Shown one piece after another: positions 46,593 through 55,731 of a stretch of 64,000 bases of DNA. This stretch comes from Dietzia sp. ANT_WB102 (GTDB taxonomy: Bacteria > Actinomycetota > Actinomycetes > Mycobacteriales > Mycobacteriaceae). Numbering within the stretch: position 1 is the stretch's first letter; the number at the start of each line of letters is the position of its first letter. The stretch is taken from contig NZ_VOBA01000001.1 of NCBI RefSeq assembly GCF_008369165.1, forward strand, positions 2,411,630-2,475,629. The letters are read 5' to 3'. The position numbers were made by a program, and so were the translations under genes. The notes under the pieces are model-generated. The model was not told the DNA's origin and searched no databases. It saw nothing but the letters and a program-made list of their open reading frames with translations.

Positions 46593-47920
46593 CCGGCCCG
46601 CGGCCCGGTGAATTGGGCCGCCTCCTGGACGAGCTCGGGGTGGCGGTCCCGATCCGACATGCCGTCACAGCTCTCGTTACCGGCACGCCTACCCCGATCC
46701 AGGCTGCAGCCCTCGCCGACGCAGTTGGCGGCGAGGATCTCCTGGCGGTCGCCCCCACCGGCTCGGGCAAGACTCTCGTGTTCGCCGTCGCGGTCGCGCA
46801 TCGCCTGGCCGGTTCACCGAGTCTGACCGGCCGACCCCGCGCCGTGATCATTGCCCCGACTCGTGAACTCGCGGAGCAGAACGCCGAGGTACTTGCCGAG
46901 GTGTGCTCGGGCGCCGGGTTGAAGGTCGCGACCTTCGTCGGGGGGCGACCCCTCAAACACGACCGTCGTACGCTCATCGCGCCTGTCGATGTGGCCGTAG
47001 GCACCCCCGGACGCCTGGCCGACCTGGTCCGTTCCAAGGCTCTCTCCCTGGGCCAGGTGAGCGTGGTGGTACTCGACGAGGCCGATCAACTCCTTGGCCC
47101 TTCGTTCGTCGAGCAATCGGAAGCGCTGCTCGCCCACTGCGCCGCTGCGAGCTTGTTGGCGACCACCGCCACAGCGGATGCCGCCACCGAGGCGATTCTC
47201 AGTCAACTCCGCCCGAATCTGCGCGTTCACCGCGTGGAGCACTCACCCCATGGCTCAGTGGCGAGCGCCCGACGCGACGCTGCCGCCCCCGGGGCCCCTC
47301 GTCGACTGGTCATTCTCTCGACTACGGACCCGTACGGGCTGGCAGTTCGCGTAGCGGCGCGGTGCACCCGAGGACTGTTCTTCGTCCCGCGACGGGACGC
47401 CGTGGAACGACTGCGAACGGCCATCTCCGACACCGGCGTCAGCGCGGCCGGCGTCGCGGGATCCGCCTCCCCCACCCGCCGGGCAGCCGCATTCGCCGAC
47501 CTGGCCTCCGGGGCGGTTCGAGTCCTGGTGAGTACCGACCTCGCGGGGCGCGGCCTCGACATCGACGGTATCGGACAGGTCATCCATATTGGCCCCCCTC
47601 ACTCCATAGACGACCTCGTGCATCGTTCGGGACGCACTGGCCGCGGCGACACCTACGCCGGGGTCGTCGCCGCAGTACTCAGACCGAACGACGTGGACAA
47701 GGTCGCCAGCCAGGCGCGCTCGGTCGGCATGACCGTCGAGATCGTCGATGCCTCCCGGACAACCGCGGAGCTGAACATCGACGGGCTTTTCGGCCCGCCA
47801 GTCGCCGTGCCGCCCGTACGGCGTGCGCCCGCCCCGGCGGCGCGGTCGCGCCGCCCTTCCCAGCCGCGGAGACCGGCACAGTCCCGAGTGCACCGCCCCA
47901 AGCGCAAGAAGAGCCCATGA
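46559..47920 (+). CDS. DEAD-box RNA helicase
   Basis: A 453-residue DEAD-box helicase. Motifs in order: Q-like TPTPIQAAALADAV, Walker A VAPTGSGKTLVF, PTRELAEQN, TPGRLADL, VVLDEADQLL, the SAT position as ATTAT, LVSTDLAGRGLDIDG and VHRSGRTGRGDT. The C-terminal 45 residues are a basic Pro/Arg tail that could bind RNA. The GTG at 46559 lies inside the gnd end; a later GTG at 46640 is possible but would remove N-terminal residues. Its stop overlaps the next gene's ATG by four bases. Confidence 0.9.
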   Translation: MERRPFGGADLTGPRPGELGRLLDELGVAVPIRHAVTALVTGTPTPIQAAALADAVGGEDLLAVAPTGSGKTLVFAVAVAHRLAGSPSLTGRPRAVIIAPTRELAEQNAEVLAEVCSGAGLKVATFVGGRPLKHDRRTLIAPVDVAVGTPGRLADLVRSKALSLGQVSVVVLDEADQLLGPSFVEQSEALLAHCAAASLLATTATADAATEAILSQLRPNLRVHRVEHSPHGSVASARRDAAAPGAPRRLVILSTTDPYGLAVRVAARCTRGLFFVPRRDAVERLRTAISDTGVSAAGVAGSASPTRRAAAFADLASGAVRVLVSTDLAGRGLDIDGIGQVIHIGPPHSIDDLVHRSGRTGRGDTYAGVVAAVLRPNDVDKVASQARSVGMTVEIVDASRTTAELNIDGLFGPPVAVPPVRRAPAPAARSRRPSQPRRPAQSRVHRPKRKKSP

Positions 47921-48861
47921 ACTCGGACCAGCGAGCGACTCTCCCGGTTGTCGTCCCGGAAGATCTCTGGAGACTCCGCGAACAACGCCACCATGAGCAG
48001 GTCGACCTCTTGACCGCGGAGCACCTGGAGCGACGTCGCAGGGGCGAGCCTCACCCAGTCGTCGATTTCGTTTTTACCTACTACAGTACGAGCGTCGCCA
48101 CCATCCGGCGGTGGCACCCGGGCCCGGGCGTGCTGTTGGAGAACGCGCACCTGGGCGAGCGGCGCGAGTGGCGCCACTACCGCCGGGCCACCGCGGCAGG
48201 CCGGGATGGGCTCGTCGTCGACGCCGACTCAGTGTGGCGGCGACGCGGCTCCCGGATCGTCCGGGCACGTGACGTGGTCGCGGCCACCGCGACCCGTCGG
48301 GGTGCCACTGGCTGCTTCGGCCTCCACGAATGGGCGATGCTCTACCGTGCCCGTCGCGACGATGTCCGACACGGCCAAACGCCCTTGCGACTGCCTCGTG
48401 AGCGGATCGACGAGGTCGTTCGCGGTTCGCGTCTGCAGTGCACGCACTTCGACGCGTTCCGCTTCTTCACCGATTCTGCGGCTCCCCTCAACCGGACTCT
48501 GCTCACCCGTGACGACCAGCTTCGCCTCGAGCAGCCGGCCTGTCTCCACGCAGGCATGGACATCTACGCCCATACCGCGACTCTGGAGGCGGGAGCACCG
48601 GGCGAACTCCTCCTCGACTGTCTCCGCGCCACCTTCGACGCACGGGAGGTGGACATGCGGTCGTCCCCTTACGATCTTTCCGCCTGGGGTCTGCAGCCGA
48701 TCCGCGTTGAGACCAGCGCGGGCCGGAGCGAGTTCGTCGCCTTTCAGAAGGATTGGATGGAACGCACGCAGTCCCTCAGGTCGAGGTTCCTCGCCGCGAT
48801 CGATCTGCTGGAGATCGTGTCAGCTTCTTCAGACCGCCGCGCGACCGCGGATGCGAGCTGA
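47917..48861 (+). CDS. Conserved actinobacterial protein, labelled 3-methyladenine DNA glycosylase in relatives
   Basis: A 314-residue cytosolic protein beginning MNSDQRATLPVVVPEDLWRL. Relatives are commonly labelled 3-methyladenine DNA glycosylase, but I see no helix-hairpin-helix or AAG catalytic pattern, so I would treat that label as unproven. Conserved-looking parts are HPVVDFVFTYYSTSVATIRRWHPGPGVLL (about 46-74), LQCTHFDAFRFFTDSAAPLNR and LEQPACLHAGMDIYAHTATL. The histidine-rich CLHAGMDIYAH resembles a metal or nucleotide site. ATGA overlap with the DEAD-box gene indicates co-translation. Confidence 0.6.
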   Translation: MNSDQRATLPVVVPEDLWRLREQRHHEQVDLLTAEHLERRRRGEPHPVVDFVFTYYSTSVATIRRWHPGPGVLLENAHLGERREWRHYRRATAAGRDGLVVDADSVWRRRGSRIVRARDVVAATATRRGATGCFGLHEWAMLYRARRDDVRHGQTPLRLPRERIDEVVRGSRLQCTHFDAFRFFTDSAAPLNRTLLTRDDQLRLEQPACLHAGMDIYAHTATLEAGAPGELLLDCLRATFDAREVDMRSSPYDLSAWGLQPIRVETSAGRSEFVAFQKDWMERTQSLRSRFLAAIDLLEIVSASSDRRATADAS

Positions 48862-48868
48862 AAGGTTG

Positions 48869-49804
48869 TCACACCGGGGTCGCGTCAAACCGGTCAACCG
48901 CGACCTCGGTCACGACACGACCAAACTCGGCATAGGCCTCCCCGCCCGCCGTGGCGGTACGGAGAACCAACCCGATTGTCCGACCCGGGACGGGGTCAGC
49001 GAACCTCGCCACAGCGATCCCAGGATCCTGTGTCTCGGGACCGACTGCCGACTCGGGAACGATCGTCACTCCCAAACCGCCCGCCACGCACCGAACGGCG
49101 GTGCTGAGAGATGCGGCACGCGACTCCCCTCGACCCAACACGGGGGCGGAGACCCGTCGGCACAGTTCCACGGTCTGCTCCCGCAGGCAGTGCCCCTCGT
49201 CGAGCATAAGCAGCGGTTGGTCGACGAGGATCTCCAACGGCAAGCCATCTTGACCCGCGAGTTCGTGATCTGCGGGCACGAGAAGCGCGAAGGGCTCGTT
49301 GTACAGCGGCGTAACTGCCACGCCCGCAGCGTCGGTGGGAACGGCCATTATCGCCAGATCGATCACGCCGCTGCGGAGACCGTCAAGAAGCCTGGCCGTC
49401 TGGTCCTCGACGACTCTCGGCAGCAGGTCGGGGAATCGCTCACCCAGCGCGGGGAGCAACCCTGGTAACAGATAGGGCGCTACCGTCGGGATGACCCCTA
49501 TTCGCAGCGAGCCGAACAACGGACCGTCACTTCCCGCCGCCGCGTCAGCCACCGCGTTCATTGCGGACACCGCAGCCCGTGCGTACGGAAGGAGCCGGTG
49601 GCCAGCGGGCGTGACGAGGACAGAGCGAGTGCTGCGCTCGATGAGGTGGAGACCGAGGCCGTCCTCCAGGGTGGCAAGTGCCTGAGAGAGCGAGGGTTGA
49701 CTCATGCCGAGTTCCTCAGCGGCGCTCCGGAAGTGGAGTCTCTCCGCCACGGCGAGGAACACTCGGAGCTGCATGAGACTCGGAACGAACCGCTGATCGG
49801 CCAT
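48869..49804 (-). CDS. oxyR: Peroxide-sensing LysR regulator OxyR
   Basis: A 311-residue LysR-type activator. The N-terminal helix-turn-helix covers LHFRSAAEELGMSQPSLSQALATLE (about 23-47). The sensor domain holds the redox pair C206 (DEGHCLREQ) and C215 (VELCRRV), the positions expected of OxyR. Oxidation forms a disulfide and switches on peroxide defence genes. It is divergent from ahpC, its classic target; a perfect inverted repeat lies between them. Confidence 0.95.
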   Translation of the reverse strand: MADQRFVPSLMQLRVFLAVAERLHFRSAAEELGMSQPSLSQALATLEDGLGLHLIERSTRSVLVTPAGHRLLPYARAAVSAMNAVADAAAGSDGPLFGSLRIGVIPTVAPYLLPGLLPALGERFPDLLPRVVEDQTARLLDGLRSGVIDLAIMAVPTDAAGVAVTPLYNEPFALLVPADHELAGQDGLPLEILVDQPLLMLDEGHCLREQTVELCRRVSAPVLGRGESRAASLSTAVRCVAGGLGVTIVPESAVGPETQDPGIAVARFADPVPGRTIGLVLRTATAGGEAYAEFGRVVTEVAVDRFDATPV

Positions 49805-49833
49805 GCCGATGAGTTTAGGCCCATCAATAGCTA

Positions 49834-49887
49834 AAAGTCGATGATTCTTTGCGACAACCTATGGGTGATCTTCCTCTCATCGACTTT
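49834..49887. promoter_or_regulatory. Inverted repeat in the oxyR-ahpC control region
   Basis: AAAGTCGATGA (49834-49844) and TCATCGACTTT (49877-49887) are perfect inverted copies. Their centres are 43 bases apart, about four helical turns, which would place two protein dimers on one face. ATAG (49827-49830) and CTAT (49859-49862) OxyR-type half sites lie in and beside the same interval. Likely an OxyR binding region. Confidence 0.55.
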
Positions 49888-49913
49888 ACCTCTCACGACC
49901 TGTGGGGCATAGT
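49885..49913 (+). promoter_or_regulatory. Probable ahpC promoter
   Basis: TTTACC (49885-49890) and CATAGT (49908-49913) are 17 bases apart. Transcription would begin near 49920, about 37 bases before the ahpC ATG. The right arm of the inverted repeat overlaps the -35, as expected for an activator site. Confidence 0.45.
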
Positions 49914-49956
49914 TGATCATGTACGTCCGACACAGGCATATCCTCAGGAGGATCAC

Positions 49957-50553
49957 ATGGCTCTTCTCACCATCGGCGATCAGTTTCCCGACTTCGAACT
50001 CACCGCGCTCAAGGGCGGTGACCTGCGGGCCGTTAACGCCCAGCAGCCGGAGGACTACTTCGAGACCATCACCAACCAGTCCTACGAGGGCAAGTGGCGC
50101 GTGATCTTCTTCTACCCGAAGGACTTCACGTTCGTGTGTCCGACTGAGATCGCCGCGTTCGGCAAGCTCGACGAGGACTTCCAGGACCGCGACACGCAGA
50201 TTCTCGGGGGCTCGATCGACAACGAGTTCGCACACTTCAACTGGCGCGCGACCAATGACGACCTCAAGACCGTGCCGTTCCCGCTGCTGTCGGATATCAA
50301 GCACGAGCTGATCCGCGCCCTCGGAGTCGAGAACGCGGACGGCGTCGCCGATCGCGCGACATTCATCGTCGACCCGGACAACGTCATTCAGTTCGTCTCG
50401 GTGACCCCGGACGCCGTCGGCCGTAACGTCGACGAGGTGCTGCGCGTCCTCGACGCTCTCCAGTCGTCCGAGGTCTGCGCCTGCAACTGGCAGAAGAACG
50501 ACCCCACCAAGAACATCGACAAGATGGAAATGCTGCAGGAGGGCATTAAGTGA
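49957..50553 (+). CDS. ahpC: Alkyl hydroperoxide reductase AhpC
   Basis: A 198-residue 2-Cys peroxiredoxin. The peroxidatic cysteine is C61 in [10 protein letters not shown], and resolving cysteines are C174 and C176 in [12 protein letters not shown], the three-cysteine arrangement I recall from mycobacterial AhpC. It reduces organic peroxides and peroxynitrite. AGGAGGA precedes the ATG at 49957. The stop overlaps the ahpD GTG by four bases. Confidence 0.97.
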   Translation: MALLTIGDQFPDFELTALKGGDLRAVNAQQPEDYFETITNQSYEGKWRVIFFYPKDFTFVCPTEIAAFGKLDEDFQDRDTQILGGSIDNEFAHFNWRATNDDLKTVPFPLLSDIKHELIRALGVENADGVADRATFIVDPDNVIQFVSVTPDAVGRNVDEVLRVLDALQSSEVCACNWQKNDPTKNIDKMEMLQEGIK

Positions 50554-51074
50554 GCATCGAGAACCTGAAGTCCGGACTCCCCGAGTTCGCGAAGGATCTC
50601 AAGCTCAACCTAGGGTCACTGGCGCGCTCGACCGAGCTGAGCGAACAACAGCTCTGGGGAACGTTCCTCGCGACCGCCGCCGCCACACGGTCGGCGACCG
50701 TCTTGTCGGAGATCGCCGACGAGGCACGCGAGCACCTGTCGGATGAGGCCTTCAACGCCGCTCTCGGCGCCGCCTCGATCATGGCGATGAACAACGTCGC
50801 CTACCGCGCCAAAGAGTTCTTGGGCAACGACTACACCCAGGTCCGCATGGGCTTGCGGATGAACATCATCGCGAATCCAGGCGTGGAAAAGGCCGACTTC
50901 GAACTCTGGTCGATGGCCGTGTCCACGATCAACGGCTGCGAGAACTGCACCGCTGCTCACGATGACGTCATCCGCAAGGAGGGCGTCACCAAGGAGCAGG
51001 CGTGGGAGGCAGTGAAGATCGCCAGCACGATTTCCGGTGTCGCACAGGCCGTCGAGATCGACGCGAACCTCTGA
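50550..51074 (+). CDS. ahpD: Alkyl hydroperoxide reductase AhpD
   Basis: A 174-residue helical protein that recycles AhpC using lipoamide-linked electrons. The active site is E118, C130, C133 and H137 ([24 protein letters not shown]), matching the mycobacterial numbering I recall. GTG start overlaps the ahpC stop, and a strong stem-loop follows. Confidence 0.97.
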   Translation: MSIENLKSGLPEFAKDLKLNLGSLARSTELSEQQLWGTFLATAAATRSATVLSEIADEAREHLSDEAFNAALGAASIMAMNNVAYRAKEFLGNDYTQVRMGLRMNIIANPGVEKADFELWSMAVSTINGCENCTAAHDDVIRKEGVTKEQAWEAVKIASTISGVAQAVEIDANL

Positions 51075-51097
51075 TTCACACCGTCTCGGTGACTGCA

Positions 51098-51126
51098 GGC
51101 CCCGCTGACATCATGTCAGCGGGGCC
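51098..51126 (+). terminator. Terminator after ahpC-ahpD
   Basis: GGCCCCGCTGACA (51098-51110) and TGTCAGCGGGGCC (51114-51126) form a perfect 13-base stem with a TCA loop, 24 bases after the ahpD stop. Confidence 0.85.
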
Positions 51127-51251
51127 CAGTCGTCTCCCTGGGATGTGAAGCGGACGGCGAGTTGCCCCTCCCACACATGGCTTCTCGGCACTAGGTTCAG
51201 CTATAGCCTCGGGGAACTCCCCGGCGGCGCACCTAACGATCTGGAGACGTC

Positions 51252-52151
51252 ATGACAACCGGAGGTACCCCGACAGGGGACGGCTTCCCGAACGATCCGA
51301 ACAGTTCAGGCCAGCCGGGCTGGGGCCAGGGCTACGGGGACCAGGGGCAGGGATACGGCTACGAGCCCTACCCCGGGCAGAGTTACGGAGACCAGGGATT
51401 CGGCCAGACGGGGTACGGGCAACAGGGTTACGGTCAGCAGAGTTATGGCCAGCAGCCATTCGGCGACCCAGCCTACGGCGGGCAGTACGCCCACGGCGGT
51501 CCCGGCGGGGGCCCGCTCATGCGCAAGGTGTCACCGACCCAGGCCGTCAGTGCCGGGTGGCAGATGTTCAAGAACAACCCGCTACCCTGGGTTCTCATCA
51601 CGCTGGCGAGCATGGTGGTCAGCGGAATCGCGGGCCAGTTCGCCAACTCGGATTCCGCGACAGTGGTGCTCTTCGCGCAAATCCTCTCCTTCCTCGTGGG
51701 CATGCTCTTCCAGGCATTCGTCGTCCGCGGCGCCCTTCTCGAGGTGGACGGGCACAAGCCCGCGATCAGCGACTTCTTCAAACTCCATAACTTCGGATGG
51801 TTCGTCGTCGCCGCGATCCTCGTGGGAATCGCCACGGTCATCGGCGTCTTCGCCCTGATCATCGGCGCGGTCGTCGTGGCATTCTTTCTCTACTGGACGC
51901 AGTATTTCGTCATTGACCGCAACATGACCGCCACCGACGCCGTCGTATCGAGTTTCAACGCGATCAAGTCTGACGCGGGCAGCTTGTTCGGGTTGGCCGT
52001 CCTCAACGTCCTCATCATCCTGGTGGGCGCGCTGGCCTTGCTCGTCGGCCTGTTCGTGGCGATCCCCGTCACCACACTCGCCTCGGTCTACGCGTACCGG
52101 ATGATCACTGGCCCGAGCGACTTCTCTCGCGCTGCGACCGCGGTGGTCTGA
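51252..52151 (+). CDS. Membrane protein with Gly-Tyr-Gln low-complexity N-terminus
   Basis: A 299-residue protein. Residues about 15-85 are low-complexity and consist of [15 protein letters not shown] and related repeats with almost no charge. From about residue 100 there are five or so membrane helices ([60 protein letters not shown] and others). The membrane part resembles actinobacterial proline/glycine-rich membrane proteins of unknown function. The N-terminal tail resembles the Tyr-rich segment of FUS-type proteins that form condensates. Encoded alone between two stem-loops. Confidence 0.8.
   Translation: MTTGGTPTGDGFPNDPNSSGQPGWGQGYGDQGQGYGYEPYPGQSYGDQGFGQTGYGQQGYGQQSYGQQPFGDPAYGGQYAHGGPGGGPLMRKVSPTQAVSAGWQMFKNNPLPWVLITLASMVVSGIAGQFANSDSATVVLFAQILSFLVGMLFQAFVVRGALLEVDGHKPAISDFFKLHNFGWFVVAAILVGIATVIGVFALIIGAVVVAFFLYWTQYFVIDRNMTATDAVVSSFNAIKSDAGSLFGLAVLNVLIILVGALALLVGLFVAIPVTTLASVYAYRMITGPSDFSRAATAVV
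51310..51490 (+). repeat. Imperfect tandem repeats coding Gly-Tyr-Gln units
   Basis: Repeated 12-15-base units such as CAGCAGAGTTATGGC and CAACAGGGTTACGGT encode QQSYG/QQGYG in the membrane protein's tail. Synonymous changes between units show selection at the protein level or slippage followed by drift. Confidence 0.6.
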
Positions 52152-52186
52152 ACTCTGTAGAACGGCCCCGTCACCGCAGGAGAACG

Positions 52187-52218
52187 AAGCCCCGATGACC
52201 TTTCGGTAGTCGGGGCTT
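52187..52218. terminator. Stem-loop between the Gly-Tyr-Gln protein and DUF3159 genes
   Basis: AAGCCCCGA (52187-52195) pairs with TCGGGGCTT (52210-52218), followed by TTG. It lies between converging genes. Confidence 0.65.
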
Positions 52219-52240
52219 TGTCACGTCGAGGTGCGCGGCG

Positions 52241-52993
52241 TCACGGCATGCCAGCGCCGTCCTCTGGGTCGGCACAGGCCCCGGTGTCCGGGACAGACTT
52301 ATACTCCGATCCCTTCTCGTGTACGGACGCCCGCCGGACCGCCCAGATCGTTCCGAGGAACGCCACGAGAGCCAATGGCCATCCCATTCCGATACGCGCA
52401 GCGCCCAACCAGTTGACCTCATCATTGAGGTAGAGCGCGTACTGCAAGACGGCCCGGATCGCGAAAAGTCCTGCCCAGAACGACGTCGCCACGGTATACC
52501 AGCGACGGGCCGAGGGGATGCGACGCCAGGCCATCCCTCTTCCGTCAAGAAAACCCCAGATCACCCCGACCAAGGGCCAGCGGACTAACGCCGAGATTGC
52601 GAAGGCCGCGCCGTACACGGCCTGGGTAATGATGCCGTAGAGGAAGTACCCCTTCGCGTCCCCGGTCCGCCAGGCGATGAACACACAGATTGCCACACCG
52701 AGGAATCCCGAGATCGCCGGCTGCGGGTTTTCCCGACGTCCTAGCGACCAGGCGAGCATCGCCACGGCGACGCCAAGCGCGCCCCAGATGGCCGTCGTCA
52801 GGCCCCAGAATCCATTGATAGGAACAAAAACGAGGATCGGGATCGACGAGTAGACCAGTCCCCGGATTCCGCCCATCTGATCGATGAGGGACGCGTCGGG
52901 ATCACCGAACGCGGCCTTCCTGCGCGGAGCTCCCGATTCGTCCGGAGTTGCACCGGCGTCGGATGCCCCTGCCTCCGGTAGAGGCTCTGTCAC
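52241..52993 (-). CDS. DUF3159 membrane protein
   Basis: A 250-residue integral membrane protein. After a polar N-terminal 40 residues, helices include SIPILVFVPINGFWGLTTAIWGAL, AISGFLGVAICVFIAW, YGIITQAVYGAAFAISALV and MGWPLALVAFLGTIWAV. It matches the DUF3159 family, restricted to Actinobacteria and of unknown function. GTG at 52993 overlaps the stop of the OB-fold gene by four bases, which fixes the start. First of a minus-strand group preserved in mycobacteria. Confidence 0.88.
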   Translation of the reverse strand: MTEPLPEAGASDAGATPDESGAPRRKAAFGDPDASLIDQMGGIRGLVYSSIPILVFVPINGFWGLTTAIWGALGVAVAMLAWSLGRRENPQPAISGFLGVAICVFIAWRTGDAKGYFLYGIITQAVYGAAFAISALVRWPLVGVIWGFLDGRGMAWRRIPSARRWYTVATSFWAGLFAIRAVLQYALYLNDEVNWLGAARIGMGWPLALVAFLGTIWAVRRASVHEKGSEYKSVPDTGACADPEDGAGMP

Positions 52994-53388
52994 GCGATTC
53001 CTCCCCGCTCGGGGCGAGGCTGTTCGTCTAGCAGCTCGTAGCGCGGGTTGTACATGATCTTGTGTCCGTGCCGCATGCCGACCCGTCCGATGACGCGGAC
53101 GAACCGTCCCGTGTCGATCCCCGGGATGGTGCGACGCCCGAGCCAACACACTTCGACTGCCCCGGTGCCGTCGAAGACTTCTGCGGTGAGACCCAGAAAG
53201 TCCTCTCCCCCGCACGTCTCCACCGTGCGGATGCGCCCGGTGAGCGTCACGTGATCCCCCCGCGAGACAGTCGCGACATGCGCGCATCCCGTGCGGTGAA
53301 CCCGCCCCGCGAGATCGGCTGCGTCGAGGAGCTCGACCGGATCTGTCAGCCGGGAGGTCAGATTCTTGAGCGTTCTCGGTAACGGCAC
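52990..53388 (-). CDS. OB-fold nucleic-acid-binding protein
   Basis: A 132-residue protein. Residues about 35-115 form an OB fold (HVATVSRGDHVTLTGRIRTVET, LTAEVFDGTGAVEVCWLGRRTIPGIDTGRFVRVIGRVGMRHG) as in RecG-like wedge or Rv2694c-type proteins. Likely binds single-stranded nucleic acid or a protein partner. Two cysteines, one in ETCGGEDF, are of unknown meaning. GTG start. Coupled to the DUF3159 gene. Confidence 0.85.
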   Translation of the reverse strand: MPLPRTLKNLTSRLTDPVELLDAADLAGRVHRTGCAHVATVSRGDHVTLTGRIRTVETCGGEDFLGLTAEVFDGTGAVEVCWLGRRTIPGIDTGRFVRVIGRVGMRHGHKIMYNPRYELLDEQPRPERGGIA

Positions 53389-53419
53389 GGTCAGCTCCCG
53401 AGTCGCTGATCAGCGTTCG

Positions 53420-54277
53420 TCACAGGTCATCGTCCCCGCTGCGAAGGCGATCCATTGCGCTTCCCTCCCTACGCGGGGACCCGGGCGCACCGCCCGTCGC
53501 CGCCGGAGCGGCAGGCTGCGCCTGGGGGCTCTGGGGTTGTGGGCTCTGGGGTTGAGGGCCGAGTGATTGTTGGGATTGCGCCGACGGTTGGCCGTCCTGG
53601 CCGGCCGCCATCTGTTGCTGGAAGGCTTGGGCCTGCTGCTGGGCAGCAAGCTGGGACTGCGCCTGCGTCAGCGCCTGCTGGATCTCGTCCGGAATAGTCA
53701 GCGCGAGCTGTTCGCGGACCGGCATCGGACCGTCTCCACGGTTGATGAGCAGGTGTCGGAAGACCTCGCGCCCCTCCTCCGCAGCCTGTTCCGCAAGTTC
53801 GGGAGTTGCCATGACACGAACCTCAGCCGTCCACCGGTTGCCGTCAACGCCGATCGCACGGAATACCGCCCCCGGCAGAACCGCCACCAGTTCGCGCCCC
53901 CACGGACCGTCCACCACCGAGACGTCGTCGCTCTGCTGCTCGAGCTGTTCACGCATGCCGGTGACCATCGCCCGCCACTGGCCCGCTGACTTGGGCGCGG
54001 CGAACGCCCGTGGAATGACCCTCGAAACCTGGGTGACCACATGGAACTCGGGCTGGCCGTTCGGGTCCAGTGCGACGTTCAGGTCCCGACCCTGTGGAAC
54101 GCCGATGACCAGGGATCCGAGGTCGATGTGGCCCCACCCGAGCGCGGTGTAGTAACCGGCGACGTCACCGACTGACGAGCGGTCAAGGGGGCCCGTCGTG
54201 GACGGGGCCTGCGACTCCTGCTCGGCGGCCGCGGTGGTGTCGGGAGCCCCGGTCACCGGCTTCTTTCGTCCGAACAT
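53420..54277 (-). CDS. DUF3710 family protein
   Basis: A 285-residue cytosolic protein, the Rv2696c equivalent. The conserved core, about residues 35-190, includes GHIDLGSLVIGVPQGRDLNVALD, SVVDGPWGRELVAVLPG and DGNRWTAEVRVMATPELAEQAAEEGREVF. The C-terminal 100 residues are Gln/Pro/Ala-rich, including QPQSPQPQSPQ repeats, and disordered. No known function. It lies between the OB-fold gene and dut in the order conserved across Mycobacteriales. Confidence 0.88.
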   Translation of the reverse strand: MFGRKKPVTGAPDTTAAAEQESQAPSTTGPLDRSSVGDVAGYYTALGWGHIDLGSLVIGVPQGRDLNVALDPNGQPEFHVVTQVSRVIPRAFAAPKSAGQWRAMVTGMREQLEQQSDDVSVVDGPWGRELVAVLPGAVFRAIGVDGNRWTAEVRVMATPELAEQAAEEGREVFRHLLINRGDGPMPVREQLALTIPDEIQQALTQAQSQLAAQQQAQAFQQQMAAGQDGQPSAQSQQSLGPQPQSPQPQSPQAQPAAPAATGGAPGSPRREGSAMDRLRSGDDDL

Positions 54278-54356
54278 GGTGGAAATCCTCTCCCCGTGCG
54301 ACCCGGTCCCGAACGGGACCGTCTCGATCGACGCTACCCAACGAGGTCGGCGCCGG

Positions 54357-54836
54357 TCAGGTCAGGCGGTGGTGTCCGCCAGTCGATCCGTGGCCGCCTT
54401 CGCCCCGGGATGTCTCGTCGAGCTCGTCAACCTCGACCACCTGCCACAGCTCGACTCGCTGGATCAGGAGCTGGGCGATCCGATCGCCGCGCCCGATGTG
54501 GACCGGTTCGGAGGGGTCCAGGTTGATGAGGTTTATCTTGATCTCCCCGCGGTATCCGGCGTCGATCGTGCCCGGCGAATTGACGATCGACAATCCTGCG
54601 CGCGCGGCCAGTCCGGACCGTGGATGGATCAGGCCAACGAAGCCGACGGGAATCGCTGCTGCGACCCCCGTCCCCACGAGGGCTCGATGTCCCGGCGCCA
54701 ACTCGCACTCGTGCGCGGCGTGCAGGTCAATACCGGCATCGGTGGCGTGCGCCCGGACGGGCAGGGGAAGGCCGCCGTCCAGACGGCGTACCCGCAGCAC
54801 CCCGCCGGTTCCGTTCGCGTCGTTCGGATTGCTCAT
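54357..54836 (-). CDS. dut: dUTP diphosphatase
   Basis: A 159-residue homotrimeric dUTPase that removes dUTP and supplies dUMP. Motif 1 [11 protein letters not shown], motif 2 [11 protein letters not shown], motif 3 [16 protein letters not shown], motif 4 [12 protein letters not shown], and the glycine/arginine C-terminal arm in [11 protein letters not shown] (motif 5) are all present. ATG at 54836 is the first start before the homologous region; the frame upstream is shadow of the divergent DUF3093 gene. Confidence 0.97.
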   Translation of the reverse strand: MSNPNDANGTGGVLRVRRLDGGLPLPVRAHATDAGIDLHAAHECELAPGHRALVGTGVAAAIPVGFVGLIHPRSGLAARAGLSIVNSPGTIDAGYRGEIKINLINLDPSEPVHIGRGDRIAQLLIQRVELWQVVEVDELDETSRGEGGHGSTGGHHRLT

Positions 54837-54890
54837 GGCGCTTCCGCCCTCCTGCCGGGTCCGGCCCGGTTGCTCGATACTCTTGAAGTC

Positions 54891-55397
54891 GTGACCGAAG
54901 AAGATCTCCGCCCACCGCCCGACCGAGCGCCACGTCCGGTCCACTCGGAATCCCTCCGCGTCCCGGCATGGTGGTGGGTACTGCTCGCCGCGGTCACCAT
55001 CGTCGTGGTGGCCCAAGCACTCATGATCGGCGCCCGATGGTGGATGTGGCTGCTGGTGGTCGTAGTCCCCGCCCTGCTCGCCTGGTTGTTCATCTCCGTC
55101 GGCCGAGCGAGGATCGAGGTCGAGTCCGACGGGCAGGGAGGAGGGACCCTGTACGCGGGGCGAGCCCGCCTGCCGTTCGACGCCATCGCCCGCAGCGCGG
55201 TGGTTCCCGCCACCGCCAAACAAGCCGCCATGGGTCGGCAGCTCGATCCCGAGGCCTTCGTAGTCCACCGTGGATACATTCCCACGATGGTGATCGTGGT
55301 CCTCGACGACCCGATGGATCCCACTCCGTACTGGCTCATCAGCACTCGTGACCCCGAGGGGCTCGCGGCGGCGCTACCGGACAACCACTACAGCTGA
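54891..55397 (+). CDS. DUF3093 membrane protein
   Basis: A 168-residue protein with two adjacent membrane helices ([19 protein letters not shown] and [19 protein letters not shown], about residues 27-70) and a soluble C-terminal domain ending [19 protein letters not shown]. It matches DUF3093, equivalent to Rv2698. GTG at 54891. GATACT at 54876-54881 could be a -10 placing transcription close to the GTG, so the message may be leaderless. Function unknown. Confidence 0.87.
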   Translation: MTEEDLRPPPDRAPRPVHSESLRVPAWWWVLLAAVTIVVVAQALMIGARWWMWLLVVVVPALLAWLFISVGRARIEVESDGQGGGTLYAGRARLPFDAIARSAVVPATAKQAAMGRQLDPEAFVVHRGYIPTMVIVVLDDPMDPTPYWLISTRDPEGLAAALPDNHYS

Positions 55398-55428
55398 CCG
55401 CCGGCCGCCTCCGCCGCGAAGGTACAGA

Positions 55429-55731
55429 CTAACCAGCGCAGTCCACGCAGATCGGCATCCCGTCACGCTCCTCGGCGAAACGGCTGCGGTGATGCACCAG
55501 GAAACACTCGCCACAGGTGAATTCGTTGTCCTGCTTCGGCACGACTCGAACGGTGAGCTCTTCGCCTGACAGGTCGGCGCCGGGCAACTCGTAGGACTCG
55601 GCGGTCTCCGTCTCGTCCACATCGACCTCGCCGGTGGCTCCCTCTACTCGGCGGGCCTTCAGCTCCTCCAGCGAATCTCCGGTGAGCTCGTCGGCCTCGG
55701 TCCTGCGGGGGGCGTCGTAGTCGGTTGCCAT
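55429..55731 (-). CDS. DUF4193 small zinc-ribbon-like protein
   Basis: A 100-residue acidic protein, the Rv2699c type. MATDYDAPRRTEADEL is the conserved start, and two cysteine pairs, FTCGECFLVHHRSR and ICVDC near the end, are likely to bind zinc. The acidic middle is probably disordered. Found throughout Mycobacteriales; function unknown. Divergent from cei. Confidence 0.92.
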   Translation of the reverse strand: MATDYDAPRRTEADELTGDSLEELKARRVEGATGEVDVDETETAESYELPGADLSGEELTVRVVPKQDNEFTCGECFLVHHRSRFAEERDGMPICVDCAG

